DNA of 64,000 nucleotides from positions 1,240,001 to 1,304,000 of the forward strand of contig UWYS01000002.1 in the NCBI GenBank assembly GCA_900291925.1, given 5' to 3'. Under the pieces are notes generated by a model, which did not search any database, was not told where the DNA came from, and saw only the letters and a program-made list of their open reading frames with translations. The first letter of the stretch is position 1, and every line of letters starts with the position of its first letter. Shown here one piece after another: positions 10,246 to 22,115 of the stretch. This DNA is from Thecaphora thlaspeos (lineage: Eukaryota; Basidiomycota; Ustilaginomycetes; Urocystidales; Glomosporiaceae). The translations under genes and the position numbers were made by a program.

Positions 10246-11828
10246 TCACCGAACGTATCTACCGTTAGGGGGTGATAGGGCCGTCGCTTCGGGTGTCAGC
10301 TTCACGATCAGAAGAAGGGAGACTCGGCTCCGACCTAGAGACAGCGATTGCCAATGCCGTGCGTCCCGAGGGGAGGGACTTACGATGCGTCGATCTGAGA
10401 GATTTGCGGCAGCAGCAGCTTGACCTTGCGTCGGTATGCCGGACCCTCGCTGCGCTGCACCGGGTTGCCCTCGAGATAGACGGTCTCGAGATTCGGCATC
10501 ACCTTGGGGCCCAGTTGGCTCTCGAGGCTGTTGAGGTCCTTGATCTTGTTGTCGTTGGCCTACGAGGCGCGGCATGACAAAGACGGAAAACGGGGCGCGA
10601 CGATGAAGGCGGCGAAGGAAAGAGAGGCGGGTGGCGGTCAGCAAAAGCAAGGGCAAGTGGGGCAAGACGGCCGCTGGAGACCCACCCAGAACTCCTCCAT
10701 CTTGGCAAGGTGGGCGACGTTTTCGACGACCTCGATCTGGTTGCCGCTGATGTCGAGCGTGGTAAGCTCCGAGTTGTGCTCGAGCCCCTCGATCCGGGTG
10801 AGGCCGTTGTGTGAGATGTAGAACTCCTCCAGGTTGACGAGCGTCTCGAGGCCTTCGATGCGCGTGATGCGGTTCGACTGGATCGAGAGGATGCGCAGGT
10901 TGACGAGCGTCTCGAGGCCGCGCAGCGACGTGATCTTGTTCTTACCCAGCCAGAGCTCGGTCAGGTGGGTGAGGTGGCCGATATTGTCGATGGCGCGTAG
11001 CCGATTGCCGCCGAGCTCGAGGCTGGTCAGCGACTCGGCGATCGGCCCGCGGAGGTCGTCGGGCCGCACCTTGGATATCTTGTTCTGGACAAAGTAGATA
11101 GTCTTACACCGGCCGAGTTGCGAGACGTTGGCGATGTGGTGGATGTTGTTGAACGAGAGGTCGAGCGACTCGAGCGACTCGAAGTTGTCCAGCCCGGAGA
11201 TCTTTTCGATGCTGTTGTCATAGAGGTCCAGGTCGCGCAGCTCGGTCAGCACGCCGATGTCCTTGGACCGGATCTTTGAGATCTCGTTCTGGCGGAGGCA
11301 GAGCCTCCTGGCGCTCTGCTTGAAGCGCGGCAGGCCGAGGTTGCGAGTGCTGCTGATGCGCAGGTGGCTGAGGTCGAGGATCTCCTCGGTGTCCGGGTAG
11401 CTGGCCAGCAGCTCGGAGTCGTCCGGGATCTCGTCGCGCGAAGGCATTGCGCCGGCCAGGTGGCCTCCAGAGCCGTCGCTGCCACCGGTCTGGACCATCA
11501 CGGCGCCGAACTGCGTCGTCTGCGGCACTGCTCCGCCGGCCTGATCGAGGGCGCCGTTAGATGACGTCGAGGGCTGTGCCGGCTCGTCCTCCTCGGTCTG
11601 CGGGTCGTCGTCGTCGTCGCCTCCTCGCTTCGCATCGTCATCGTCGTCTTCGGAGTCGTCGGAGTCTGCCGCCGCCTTCTCCGTCGATGTGACAGGTCTT
11701 GGCGGGAGGTTGCCGACGATCTGAGCTCGCGGGCCGTTGGAAGAGGAGGTGGAGGAAGAGGAAGCGGTGGCAGCTGCGAAGCCGGCGTCATGCGGCTCTT
11801 GTGAGCTTGTTGGCGCGTCGGGGCCCAT
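10246..11828 (-). CDS. SDS22: SDS22-type leucine-rich-repeat regulatory subunit of protein phosphatase 1
   Basis: Nuclear PP1 regulator needed for chromosome segregation. Exons (minus) 11828-10686, 10559-10384 and 10258-10246 give 443 residues. An acidic low-complexity N-terminus of about 125 residues is followed by about eleven 22-residue SDS22-type repeats, e.g. LRDLDLYDNSIEKISGLDN and LTELWLGKNKITSLRGLETL. The end is LEEFYISHNGL..., MEEFW|ANDNKIKDLNSLESQLG, NLETVYLEGNPVQ and the cap LLPQISQIDASYVR. The last exon has 13 nt, coding the end of the codon for S and then YVR-stop. It is supported by the family ending IDATYVR/IDATFVR and by a CTAAC branch point before its AG. Without it, the reading stops at a TAA formed by the GTAAGT donor. 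The ATG at 11828 is used because nothing upstream in frame has an ATG. Confidence 0.92.
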
Positions 11829-11900
11829 TTGGTCAGGCACTGCGTCGAGACGAGAGGTGGTGGGATGGAGGAGCGGACGAGGTGCGAGCGAGCGAGATCG

Positions 11901-11904
<4 letters not shown>

Positions 11905-11934
<30 letters not shown>
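11905..11934. repeat. (AG)n microsatellite
   Basis: Fifteen AG units about 75-105 bp upstream of the SDS22 start (CT-rich on its sense strand). It is probably a promoter or leader polypyrimidine tract. Confidence 0.9.
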
Positions 11935-11936
<2 letters not shown>

Positions 11937-14006
11937 GTCGTGGGTGGTGTCTGTGTGAGGCAGAAAGGAACAGCGGAAGGGGCAGGCGGGAAGGCGGAGC
12001 AGGTCCGAAATTCGAGCAGAGCCGGGTCAAAGCGCTTCGCGCAGGGTCCTCTGGCACCTCCCCTGCTCCACCTTCGAGACGTGCGACTCAGCCATCGTCA
12101 CCCTGCAAAATCGGGCGACTTCGGGAGCGGATCGGGCCCAGGCTATACCCCCCTTCGTCCTCCGTCTTGCACTGCCGACGACCACCACCACCCCAGCGGC
12201 CCTGTCCTGCTGCTCGCCATGCTCGGCCAAGCCTCTCTGTGCGAACAGAGTTCACATCGCTCGTCATCCGACGTGCCGCCATGTCCGTCTAGAGTTCAGA
12301 TCCCGCTCAGGTCGTGCCCTGGGCCTCGCTACTTGGGAGATCGTACATACTCGTTTCCGTCACCTAGCCGCTGCACACCAGTTCTTTCCATCAGGCATGC
12401 TCAAGGATTGAGGCCGACCGAAAGAAGCAGAAGAGCATCAATCGCGAGCGGAAAAGAACGTTGGCGACCTGGCCCGTTCCGCCCGCCCCTCGCGAGACCG
12501 TGGTGTTGCTCGGCTGCGGCACTAAGACCGGCTAGCTCGCTGTCGAAGGCACCATGACTACTCTCTTTATTTGCTTCTTGGGACGGAGTTCCGCCAGAGG
12601 TGAGAGGCCTAAGGGCGATTGCAAGACGGCCGATCAAGACGACGACAGGGGACAGCAGCAGGCAGCCTTGACGACTACATACGACAAGAGCAAAAAGAAA
12701 AAGAAAAAAAACTGCAGCTCAAAGTATCCCCGCGTGGTCCTCCACCGCAGTACGGACTGAGCGATACCCTGCTTAATCTCGCTGATCGGACGGGATGCGG
12801 TGCTTTCAAGGCTCTATGGACACAGAAGTGAGAACTTAGGAAATAGTAGAAATAGAACGGAACTTGCTGAAGTTAGGTGATGGCTTTCGAGGGCCTTGCA
12901 CGCGCCTGCGAGGTGCATTGTCTGTTGACGGCCTGCAGCTGCCCGTGATCACGAGCGGTGAGCCAGTGCCTCGCATCTCACGTCTACCCTGTTCTGCTTG
13001 CAATGGGAGAAAGCCATGTGTAGGTGTGCTCGCTGTATGGCATCGTATTGCAAGGATGTCGTCCTCGCCCAGACCGTGCCCGTACTCTTGTTCCTTTGGC
13101 GAGGCAGCGGAATGAGAGGTGGTCGGTGGACCCTGACGATGGCGCACCTTGCCGGGCCTCGCTTTACCGCCTCGCCTCTCTCGCCAACCCCGCAACAGAA
13201 TGGGCTCGCATCGTCATGACATGAGGGAGGCAGCCCACCGTCTTGCTGTGCTCTGCCTACCGGCCTGCTTTTACACGCCGCTCCTGCCGCTTGCAGACGT
13301 CGTCGTCGCCTTGGTCGTCTGTCGCCGTCGTGGCTCTGGCGACTGCGGTGCTTTGAGCCAAGTCATTGGAACATGGCTTTCAGCAGTAGTACATACAGTA
13401 CTGTATGGCGTTGATGGTGCGTGAGCAGGGCTGGAGGTCTGGCGTGTACGCCATCATGCCGCCAAGAGGGTGCGAGCGGGGGGCAAAGAGGCTAAAGCCA
13501 GAGGCTAGGAGGCCAGGGCGCACACACAAGCGACAACCGATCCTGACCGCGTGGACACGTACATACATACATGGTCGACTGTACCTGCGACGTCCAGTTC
13601 GTGCTGTAGGACGGCAGGCCAGGGCCTGGCCAAGTTGGCGCTCGCGAGACTGTTGCGAGGTGGGAGGCGGAAGGAGGCGGAGGTGGTGTCTTGACAGCAT
13701 TTTAAACAACGATGCCCCGGGCGACTTGCGTCGTCGTCGTTAACAACGCCAGGCATGAAGGCCAGAGCAGCTCAAGGCGTCAATCATCTCGCACGCCGAC
13801 GACGACCGACAAAGACGATGAAGGCGACGATGAGCGGTTCAACACGTGGAAGCGGAGCCCGCGCTCGCCCAACGTCTGATCTCGAGAGATAGAGACAAGT
13901 TTACAGCACCGCGACATCGATGGCTGGGCGGCGGGAGGGCAGGACGCGCTCGCTCTCGCGCTCGGGCGAGAGGGGGCGGCGCGTTTTCGAGGCCCAGCCT
14001 AGGCGT

Positions 14007-14160
14007 GGCTGGCTGGCTGGCTGGCTGGCTGGGCGGGCCTCGATAGAGCGAGACAGCTACCGCGCAGAAAGAGAGGTCCGAAAAGGCGAGCAGGCTAGGG
14101 ACAAGCAGCAAGGCTGTGCTGGGTGCGTGCGCCTGCCTGCCTGCCTGCCTGCCTGCCTGC
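14007..14160. repeat. Inverted-sense GGCT and GCCT tetranucleotide arrays
   Basis: Six GGCT copies at 14007-14030 and about seven GCCT copies at 14131-14160, about 100 bp apart. The units are near reverse complements (GGCT with AGCC/GCCT), so a transcript could fold across them. They lie in the long region before the kinase gene. Confidence 0.75.
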
Positions 14161-15387
14161 TTGGCCCGCGCCGCGCCGAGCAACTCTCTGGGTTGACGCC
14201 GTGCGCGGGCGAGCGAGGAAACGAGCAAGCTTCTCGGCCTCGACCCACCCTCTCCGAACGTCGTCACGCAACTCTCCTTCCTCCCCACCGCCTCCCCATC
14301 GACGACGCCACCTGCTCACCCGGACCACCCTTCCGACCTCTCGTTTCCGGTCCGGTCCGGTCCACCAGACAGTCACTAACGTAGCGCAACAGCGTCATCG
14401 CAACCCGCTGTCACAGCCGCCACCCCAACCATCGCCATTCTCACCAACACCGCCGCCGCCCGTTATCTCTGAGTGCTGCTTTATCACAGGCCGGGCTCGT
14501 CGCATCCAAAGCATCAACGACCGACCGTTCCGACGCCGGCTGCTGTTCTCTGCTCCAGCCTGCCACCACGACTTTGATCCGGTCCGCTCCACTCCTCCGA
14601 CGAGCGATTTTTCCTTCCCAGCCATCACTATTACCATCCGTCACACATCGCCTCTCTTACTGTATCATCACGCTTTCCTGGCCACCTGCCTGTCTCCCCG
14701 CTTGCCGCCGACCGATTGGCCGATCCTACGCCGCCGCCTAGCATGCCTTTGCTGTGAACCTAAGGCGCCTCTCCCTCAGCACTGCAACAACAGCACCAGC
14801 ACTAACTGCACTCTCACGCCGTCATCGGTCCTCCTTAACGACTCGCCTCGTCCAGGAAATGCACACCCTTTGCGACACCCTCTCCGCCCTCCGCAGCCGC
14901 TAGTCGGTGCCTCCTTTGTCACATCCCCTGCACCCAGACAGGCAGAGACGTCCGCCTACACCGACAAATACGCTCCTCTACGCCTCGGCATCGCAACCAA
15001 CGGAACCACGGACCCAGACGCAAAGACACAACGACAGAAGTAGAGACAGTGACAGGGACGCACTGCAAGAGGGCACGCACGCCATTTTCCACAAGGACTT
15101 GGCCATTAGATCGGCTTCTTGCACCGACAAGACGTCCTCGCCACTCCTGCCGCCGGCCCAGCTTCGCTCGAGTGGGACGCCAGCGAGCCACCGGCAAGGA
15201 CGTCCGCCAGCTCATTCAAACGCGCCTTCGCTCCGTCTCGACCCTGCCCCGTCCATTGTCTGGGCGCACCTTCGTATTCTCTCCCTCTCGACTATTGTCG
15301 CCTTGCCCCTCTCTGCCCGCCTGCGTTTCGGCCTAGACCTGGAAAAAGCATTGGCCAGCGCAGCCTCTCCTTCCGTCACCGGCATCG

Positions 15388-18300
15388 ATGGCTGGTCACC
15401 AGCACCTTCCGACATCAGCTCCAGTGCTGATGACCGCAGACGTGACGATCGAGGGCCAGAGTCGGATCCTAGTCGACGCGATGCTCGAAGACGACCCCAA
15501 GCAGCATCTCAACCAGCAGCTCTACAGCGCCCTTGCCGTTCCCACCGACACAAAAGACCTAGCCCACCCGATCTGGTCCAAGCCGGCGCTCGACGGCGGC
15601 GCCAGCTTCGACTCGGAGCACCTCCTTCTCTCGGCTGGTCACAGCCACAGCGACATGGGCGGTGGCACAGCGAGACAGTCAGTGTCGTCGCGTTTGCGGC
15701 CAGGCGCCAGCGTGCCTCCGTCGCTCGCTGGCAGCCGATTATCGTCGAACCCAGCATCGAGCCCGACGTCGGGCCTCTCAAGCCCCGTCGGCGGCACCTT
15801 CGACGTCCAACACTACAGCCAGCAGCTTCACCAGCAGCTCAAACAGCAGCAGAGACAACAGCAGCAGCAGCGACAGCAGCAGATGGAAGCCCAGAAGCGG
15901 GCTACTTCTCCGACGCACAGCTCGAGCGAAGGCGGTGCCGGCAGCAGCCGCGCCCCCTCTGGGACGCAGTCGCACGCAATCACTCCGCCCGACTCTGGCC
16001 GCTCGACGCCGAGCATTGCCGCCTCGCTCCAGTCGCACCCGCGCAATCAGGTGCTCGAGACGCACAAGCTCTCGCTCAACACGCACCTGCCGACGGGAAA
16101 GCGCATGCTGAACCAGTACATCATGTGAGTATGTCCGCACCGCGCGCGAGCCGATGACGACCGGCGGCCGTAGCCGATTGCCGATCTGGATCGCTGGCAG
16201 GGACAAGCACGCTAGAGGATGCTGACCGCTGCCTGTATTCTCCGCGATTCTTTCTCGTGTCTGCCGCAGCGAGGGAGAGCTCGGGCGTGGCGTTCACGGC
16301 AAGGTGAGGCTGGCGCGCGACACTGAGACCAACGAAAAGGTCGCCGTCAAGATCGTCGAGCGTGAATGCCGGAAGCGGCTCGGCGCCGGGCTCGGCATGC
16401 TCGGGCGCGGCCTGCGGGACAAGGACCGCTTCCGCGATGACAGCGCAAAGAGCCGCGAGGCTCTCAAGTCGGCGCTCGAGCCCGCCTTCACCCCGTCCGT
16501 CTCGACAACGGCGAGCAAGGGCACAGAGAAGCAGACGCCCGGAATCGATGGTCGCAACGACGACCCCGACAGCAACCACGACGGCCGCACCCACCACCAT
16601 CAGGGCGAAGGCGGCGAGGCAGAGGACCCCGCCAACACGCGCTTCGCCGCTGCGATCGCCTCATCATCGGCCTCGTCGTCGCCAACAACACGGTTCGCCG
16701 TGCTGCCCGTGTCACCGCGGTCGCCCAACGCTGTCGCGAGGAAGGGCAGGTGGGCCGACCGTGGCCCTTCGCGGCCGACCTACGCCGACCGCGAGCTGGA
16801 GCGGCAGCGGGAAAAGGAGCGCGAACGGGCGAAAAAGTCGCTCCTCTGGACGACTGATCAGAAGGTCCGCCGCGAGATTGCCATCATGAAGAAGTGCAGC
16901 CATCCCAATGTCGTCCGGCTCAGGGAGGTGATTGACGATCCGCAGAGCAAGAAGATCTTTATGGTGCTCGAGTACATGGAAGGCGGGGAGATTATCTGGA
17001 GGGACGAGGCGGGCCGGCCAATACTGACGATCGACGAGTGCCGGAAGACGCTGCGTGACATTGTCTGCGGCCTCGAGTACCTCCACTACCAGGGCATCAT
17101 TCACCGCGACATCAAGCCGGCCAACCTGCTGCTGGACCGAGAGCGCCGCGTCAAGATCTCCGACTTCGGCGTCTCGCACTTTAGCTACGCCATGATGCTG
17201 GCCAACGAGCAGGCCGACGTCATCAGTAACAGCGCCGGCGGCAGCAGCCAGACGGCCAACCCGAGCCTGGCCGACGACCACGAGCTCGCCAAGACGGCGG
17301 GCAGCCCGGCCTTCTTCGCGCCCGAGCTCTGCACAGCGGGCGACTCGTCTGTCGTCGAAACGCCTGCTGAGGGCGCTGGCGCATTGGGCAGCCGGGGCGG
17401 CAGCAACAACAACTCCCCCGCCCAGCAGCAGCAGCAGCATCCTGGGCGATTGACGCGGAGGCCACCGATCACCAAGGCGATTGACGTCTGGGCGCTGGGC
17501 GTGACGCTCTACTGCCTGCTCTTCGGCCACACGCCCTTCACGGCGGAGAGCGAATTTGCGTTGTTCGCCGTGATCCCAACGACCGACTACACCATTCCCA
17601 CGTTTGCGGGCGTCGACCGGATGCGCATCGGGCCGCGAAAGCCGCGGTGGAAGTCGATGTGCGTGTGGATGGACGAGGAGGCGGACGCACAGCCCGAGAC
17701 GCCGACCGATCTGGTCCCCGACGTGCGGCCTGAGGACCTGTCAGAGGACGCCCGCCAGCTGTTGGACCTGCTCGACCGACTGCTGGAAAAGGACCCGACG
17801 CAACGCATCAAGCTCGACGAGGTCAAGAAGCACCCGTGGGTTACCCGCGGCCTCGCAGACGCTCCGGCCTGGCTTTCCGAGACCGATCCGAACCAGCATC
17901 CGTTCGTCGAGATTACCCACGCCGATGTCGAGGGCGCCTTGACCGGCTTCTCAAAGTTCAAGCAGAAGGTCAAGCGCTGGCAGTCGAAGATCTTCGAGTC
18001 GCTCGGCGCAGGGGCCCGTAAGCGGAGCCATACCATTTCGTACGCCGCCGCCGTCAGCGGCGTTGGCGGGCAGCACGATGGCTCCGCCAGCAATGCATCG
18101 TACTCGCCGGCGATTGGAGGCCATCAACTCGAGGGCGACCTCTCGCCGAACAGGGCCTTCAAGGTCCTCGGCAGCTCGTCGGCATCGTCCACTGCGGCGC
18201 GGACGCCGCGGACTCCATTGCTGGGCCGGCCGCACTACTTCTTCTCGCGGCGCCAGAGCGCCCAGTCGATCGGCAAATTGTCGACAATTTCGCAGCCGAT

Positions 18301-20470
18301 GGCGGCGATGAAGAGCACTGGCGCCGGCAGCGTCGCTAGCGAGGGCCGGGCAGCTCCTCCGCCCGTGATACCACCGGTGTCGCCGCGATCCTCTCCGCTC
18401 AAGAACGCATCTCGGGCCGGCTGTCCGATTTTGCCAAGCAGCCGTCCCGCATCGCTGGAGGATGCGCTTTCGCAGCACTCGCACACGCACACGCACACGC
18501 ACACGCACCTCGCGACGCCTGCCGGCCATCGCCACCCGGGACAGCTGGGGCCGCCGACAGTCCAGCGATGCTCGAGCAGTTCGGCAGCCACGTTTGCTTT
18601 ACCACCATCCGCCATCGAAGGCTCTGCAAGTTCGAGTGCGGCTGCAACAGCGGTCTCTTCGACGAAGTCGTCGGACATGCACGGCAGGCCAACGACAGCC
18701 GAAGTGAGCCTCTACGCCGTCGTTCAGCAGCAGCAGCAGCAACAGCAGCACGGACGATCTGGCGGGCCCTCGGAAGGGGAAGCATGCGGGTCTGGAAGTG
18801 TTCGGATACGCTCGCCCGAGACGGACAGCTTCTCGCAGTGCGATAGCATGGTGGTGGCCTCAAGTCAGGACGCCGTCCCCCACGCGCCGGCCAGGCATCG
18901 AATTTCGATCGAATCAGTAGGCCGATCATCAATGGCGAGCGTCTCTCAGACGTCTAGGGCCTCACACCGGCATCGGCTTGGGGACTTCCTCCGCGGCTCG
19001 TGGCTGCAGTACGGCGAGGCAGGACGGCGAAGTCGATCGCGGCCGGATACGATGAGCTCGCGCAGGGCTGCCTCGCCCGTCCTCAGTGGCGGCGGCCAAC
19101 CCGACCCCCAGCAGCCGCACTTTGGTCATTATCTTCAGTCGCACAGATCGCGGGATGGCGCGGGCAGCCGCGGGACTCCCGAGCTACGTGTTGACGCGGC
19201 GGGCGCCGCTGAGCAGGTGGGGCCCCGATCGGAAGCCGGCATGCCCACCAGCGCCCCGCTGCTGTCGGCCAGGCGATCGTCGATCGGAGGCGCTTTGCTG
19301 TCGCCCGACCTGTCGTCTGACGGTCTGTCGAGTGGCCGCTTTGCACCATTCGCGGCGATGAGCCAGCCATCGTCGCCGCCTCACGCGTACGGCATGCACT
19401 TTGGCGGCAACGCCCCGTCGTCATTCGGCGGCGGCGGAGCTCAGCTTGGTCGCCTGTCATCGGCGCCTTCCTCTAACCGGCCGCATGTGATGCTCAACCT
19501 CGGCCATGACGATGTTGACCTCGACCTGGAGTTGTCCGATGACGACGTCGACGACGATTTCGACGACGATGTACACGACGACGGCGACCTGGCTCGCCCG
19601 GCAGGCATCGCGATCGCCTCCAACGACGGCAGCGGCTGGGTGCTCCGGCACGATGCCGAGTACCTTCCCGAGGTCATGCAGCGACAAGGGCGGTGTTCGG
19701 AGGAGGACGAGATCGACTCGCAGGAGCTGCTGACGCCGTCGGTTGAGGGCGGCTACAACGTTACCAAGCCTCCCTACCGTCACCTCCAACCGCGGCCGGA
19801 GCCGGAATTCGGGGGCGAGGGCGAGTCGAATGCGGTCGTCGCTAGTCTCCACCGTGGCCTTACCATGCTGGCGGTGAGCAGCGACGGCACTTCGCTGCCG
19901 ACTTTTGAGCTGCAGCCAGACCTATCGAGCGAGGCCGAGGCGCTGCGACGTGCCGACGCAATCGACGTCGTCGACGGTGGCGATTGCTCGGATCCCGCCG
20001 CTGCCGCCGCCGCCTCCGCCGCTCACTCGCCGACCCCGTCGCGGTCGCTCCCGCCCTCACGCTCGGCCTCGCAAAGATCGCATTCAAACGATCCCTCGCG
20101 TCCGCACTCGCGGATGAGCTCGGTGCCCGAAGGCCACGTTGTCGCTGGCTCGGAGGAGTCACGACCATCGTCCTTTGAGCCGGGAGCAGTGGGATGTGCT
20201 GACGCTGCCTCGGTGGCCAAGGACGGCGGCGTGGTCCTAGCATCGACGGTCGCCGGTGCCGACGAGCAATTTGCCGATGCCGACGAGCCCAAATCCGCCC
20301 CTGCTTCTGCCGACAAAGGAGAAGAAGGAGGTGGCGGAGAGGGAGAGGGAGAGGCGGGTGCGGCCGAGGCCGAGGCCGACGACGAAGCGGATAGCGACGG
20401 GATGTGCGTCAGCTTCAAGGCCAGGAAGAAGTCGAGCCGCATGCTACATCAGCGCGGCAAGAAGGCGTAG
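15388..20470 (+). CDS. SAK1/CaMKK-like serine/threonine kinase (upstream kinase of SNF1/AMPK type)
   Basis: Two exons, 15388-16124 and 16270-20470, give 1645 residues. The splice joins ...MLNQYI to IEGELGRGVHGKVRLARDTETNEKVAVKIV, restoring the Gly-rich loop (about 247-258) and the beta3 Lys (about 267). An insert of roughly 155 low-complexity residues separates beta3 from helix C (KVRREIAIMKKCSHPNVVRL, near 440). HRDIKPANLLL lies near 524, SDFGVSHF near 543, GSPAFFAPELC near 595, then IDVWALGVTLYCLLFG and HPWV near 766. GSPAFFAPE and the lobe sequences are typical of the Sak1/Tos3/Elm1, Ssp1 and CaMKK group, which phosphorylate AMPK-type kinases. The 880-residue tail is Ser/Pro/Gln-rich, with a His-Thr alternating run (18481-18510) and an Asp-rich block (DDDVDDDFDDDVHDD). 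Orthology to one yeast member cannot be set by eye. Confidence 0.88.
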
Positions 20471-21095
20471 GGGCGTTCCCTTGGCTTCCCATATGATACC
20501 TTGTCCCAAGACTCTCTTGCTTTTTCCGCTCTGCTATCTTCTCCGCTCAGCCATTGCAAGATCGACGGGGCTCTAGCAGCTATGCATCTGTATTTGTTTG
20601 GATTTCTGATCTCGTCTCGACTCGTTGCTCCGCTCCACCGCGTATGGGGGACCTCACCTCGCTCCTTGCTGCTCCTAGAGACTTGACCCAGCCTATCCCG
20701 GACATATCGCGCACACTACTAGCAAAGCCCCCCTTGGCAGTTATAGATTTGCACCACACACACTCCCTCCTTTTGTTGTTGTTTGGCCGCAGGCCTGTTA
20801 CCTTCTCTCTGACTCTTTTAGCATGGATGGTCCCCAAAATAGCCGCACCACCCAGACGCACACGCAATCAAAGCACGTAGTTACTTCCGGCGGTGGTAAC
20901 ATCCCACGCGCTTTCGTCGCTTCTGGCTATCGTAGTTTGTGTGAGACTTGAGAGAGATGCAAGGCGACTTCTGTGAACTGCGGATGCTTCTACCCTGTCG
21001 GCGTCGGTCGAAGTGCATGAGGTCGGAGCGCGGTGGCTTGCTGTAAAAAGTAGAAGAGATGAGGGTTGGGACAAGATGAGTTGGAAGAGGGGGGA
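20471..21095. other. Convergent intergenic region kinase/RSA3
   Basis: 625 bp between two gene ends. It shows T-rich stretches suitable for 3' UTRs and no gene. Confidence 0.6.
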
Positions 21096-22115
21096 CTAGC
21101 TAAGATCCATTGCGAGGGCGACTTCATCCATGTCCCTCTGGCCTCGATGCTGTTGGTCAGATGAGGTGGAAGAGAAGAGTTCCGAGCCAGCAACAAGAGC
21201 GTCGATGAAGAGGGGTAGACGTGTACCGCCGTCTGCGCCTAGCGTTGGTTCGCGCTGTCAGCGTGGGTCAAAAAAGAGGGTGGGGGGGTGGACGAGGAGG
21301 AAGTCGATGTGTAAATTTTAAGGCTAGCTGATGGAACGGGTCAGATGTGAAAGGAGTAGGCGATAGTGGAAACCCACGTTCCTGATAGCCTCGAGCTCGT
21401 CTCCAAACTCCTCTGCGATGCTCTTCATCCAGAGTCCCTTGAAAGCCTCTTTTCTCCTTTCCCTGTCGTCGGCCCTGTTCTGTTCGATACTGGCTCTCAG
21501 CTGTTCCCTTGCCCTTCTTTTCTGCTCGACTTCCGAAGAGGCGGAGGAAGAGACGAGATGTGGCGTTCTGCGTCGTGCGATTGCGTCGGTGATACGAAGA
21601 GGGAGGGTGGGCTTGGGAGGTGCGACGAGTCGGACAAATGTAGACCATGATTCGGACGGGGAGAGGCGAGGAATCGTAGGTGCCGAGAGACTGGGTAGGT
21701 TGGCATCCGAGGGTTCGGGGGAGAGGGAGAAGCATCTGCGACGACGCGAGGATGAGGTGGGCTTGATGGGATAGAAGGAGGAGGCAGAAGAGGAGGAGCT
21801 GCTCGAGTCGGAGTCGGAGCTGTCACTGTCGCTGTCACTGCTGGAAGAGGATGATGAGGAAGAGGAAGAGCTGGAGCTCGAGCTGGAGCTCGAGTCCGAG
21901 TCGCTGTCCGAGTCCGAGAACAATGATGATGCGGCTGCTTTGGAGGCTGTGTCTTCCTGTTCTGACTCTTCGTCGCTGCTGTCAGACGAGGAGGAGGAGG
22001 AGGAGGAGGAGGAGGAGGAAGAAGAGTCGACTGCGGCGGTACGTGTCTTGCGTTGCCTCTTCCTGCGTGGCTTTGCGGCGCCCCTCGCCGAGACCGTGTT
22101 TGCTTTTGGTGGCAT
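21096..22115 (-). CDS. RSA3: Ribosome assembly protein 3 (RSA3)-like
   Basis: Nucleolar factor of 60S pre-ribosome assembly. Exons (minus) 22115-21378 and 21254-21096 give 298 residues. It has a basic N-terminus (KPRRKRQRKTRT) and then a long Ser/Asp-rich acidic tract, about residues 30-120. The conserved Rsa3 domain is at the end: RRKEAFKGLWMKSIAEEFGDELEAIRN, then after the splice REPTLGADGGTRLPLFIDALVAGSELF. The second exon was found because the unspliced frame runs into unrelated sequence, while GTGGGT to CTGACAG splicing restores the typical EFxDELxxIR...EP...LPxLIxAL pattern. The start is the first in-frame ATG (MPPKANTVSARG); the frame is open further upstream but lacks ATG. It shares a 691-bp divergent promoter with MCM2. 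The domain is short, so the name is probable rather than certain. Confidence 0.72.

Larger units (their letters stand above)
11829..15387. other. 3.6-kb divergent intergenic region SDS22/kinase
   Basis: No reading frame here has family-like features. Visible items are a GA microsatellite (11905-11934), a GGCT array (14007-14030), a GCCT array (14131-14160), ACATAC repeats near 13560, and C-rich pyrimidine stretches from 14270 on that resemble a long leader of the kinase gene. The frame at 14123-15043 is open for about 300 codons but is only Pro/Arg/Ser-rich low complexity. I see no tRNA or conserved ORF. Confidence 0.55.

Noticed and set aside
11829..11840. Upstream extension of SDS22 starting at GTG (MPDQMGPD)
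   Set aside because: A GTG start is not expected in a fungal nuclear gene; the in-frame ATG four codons later is used.
14123..15043. 306-codon plus-strand frame before the kinase
   Set aside because: Pro/Arg/Ser low complexity, no domain, and it lies in the probable leader region of the kinase.
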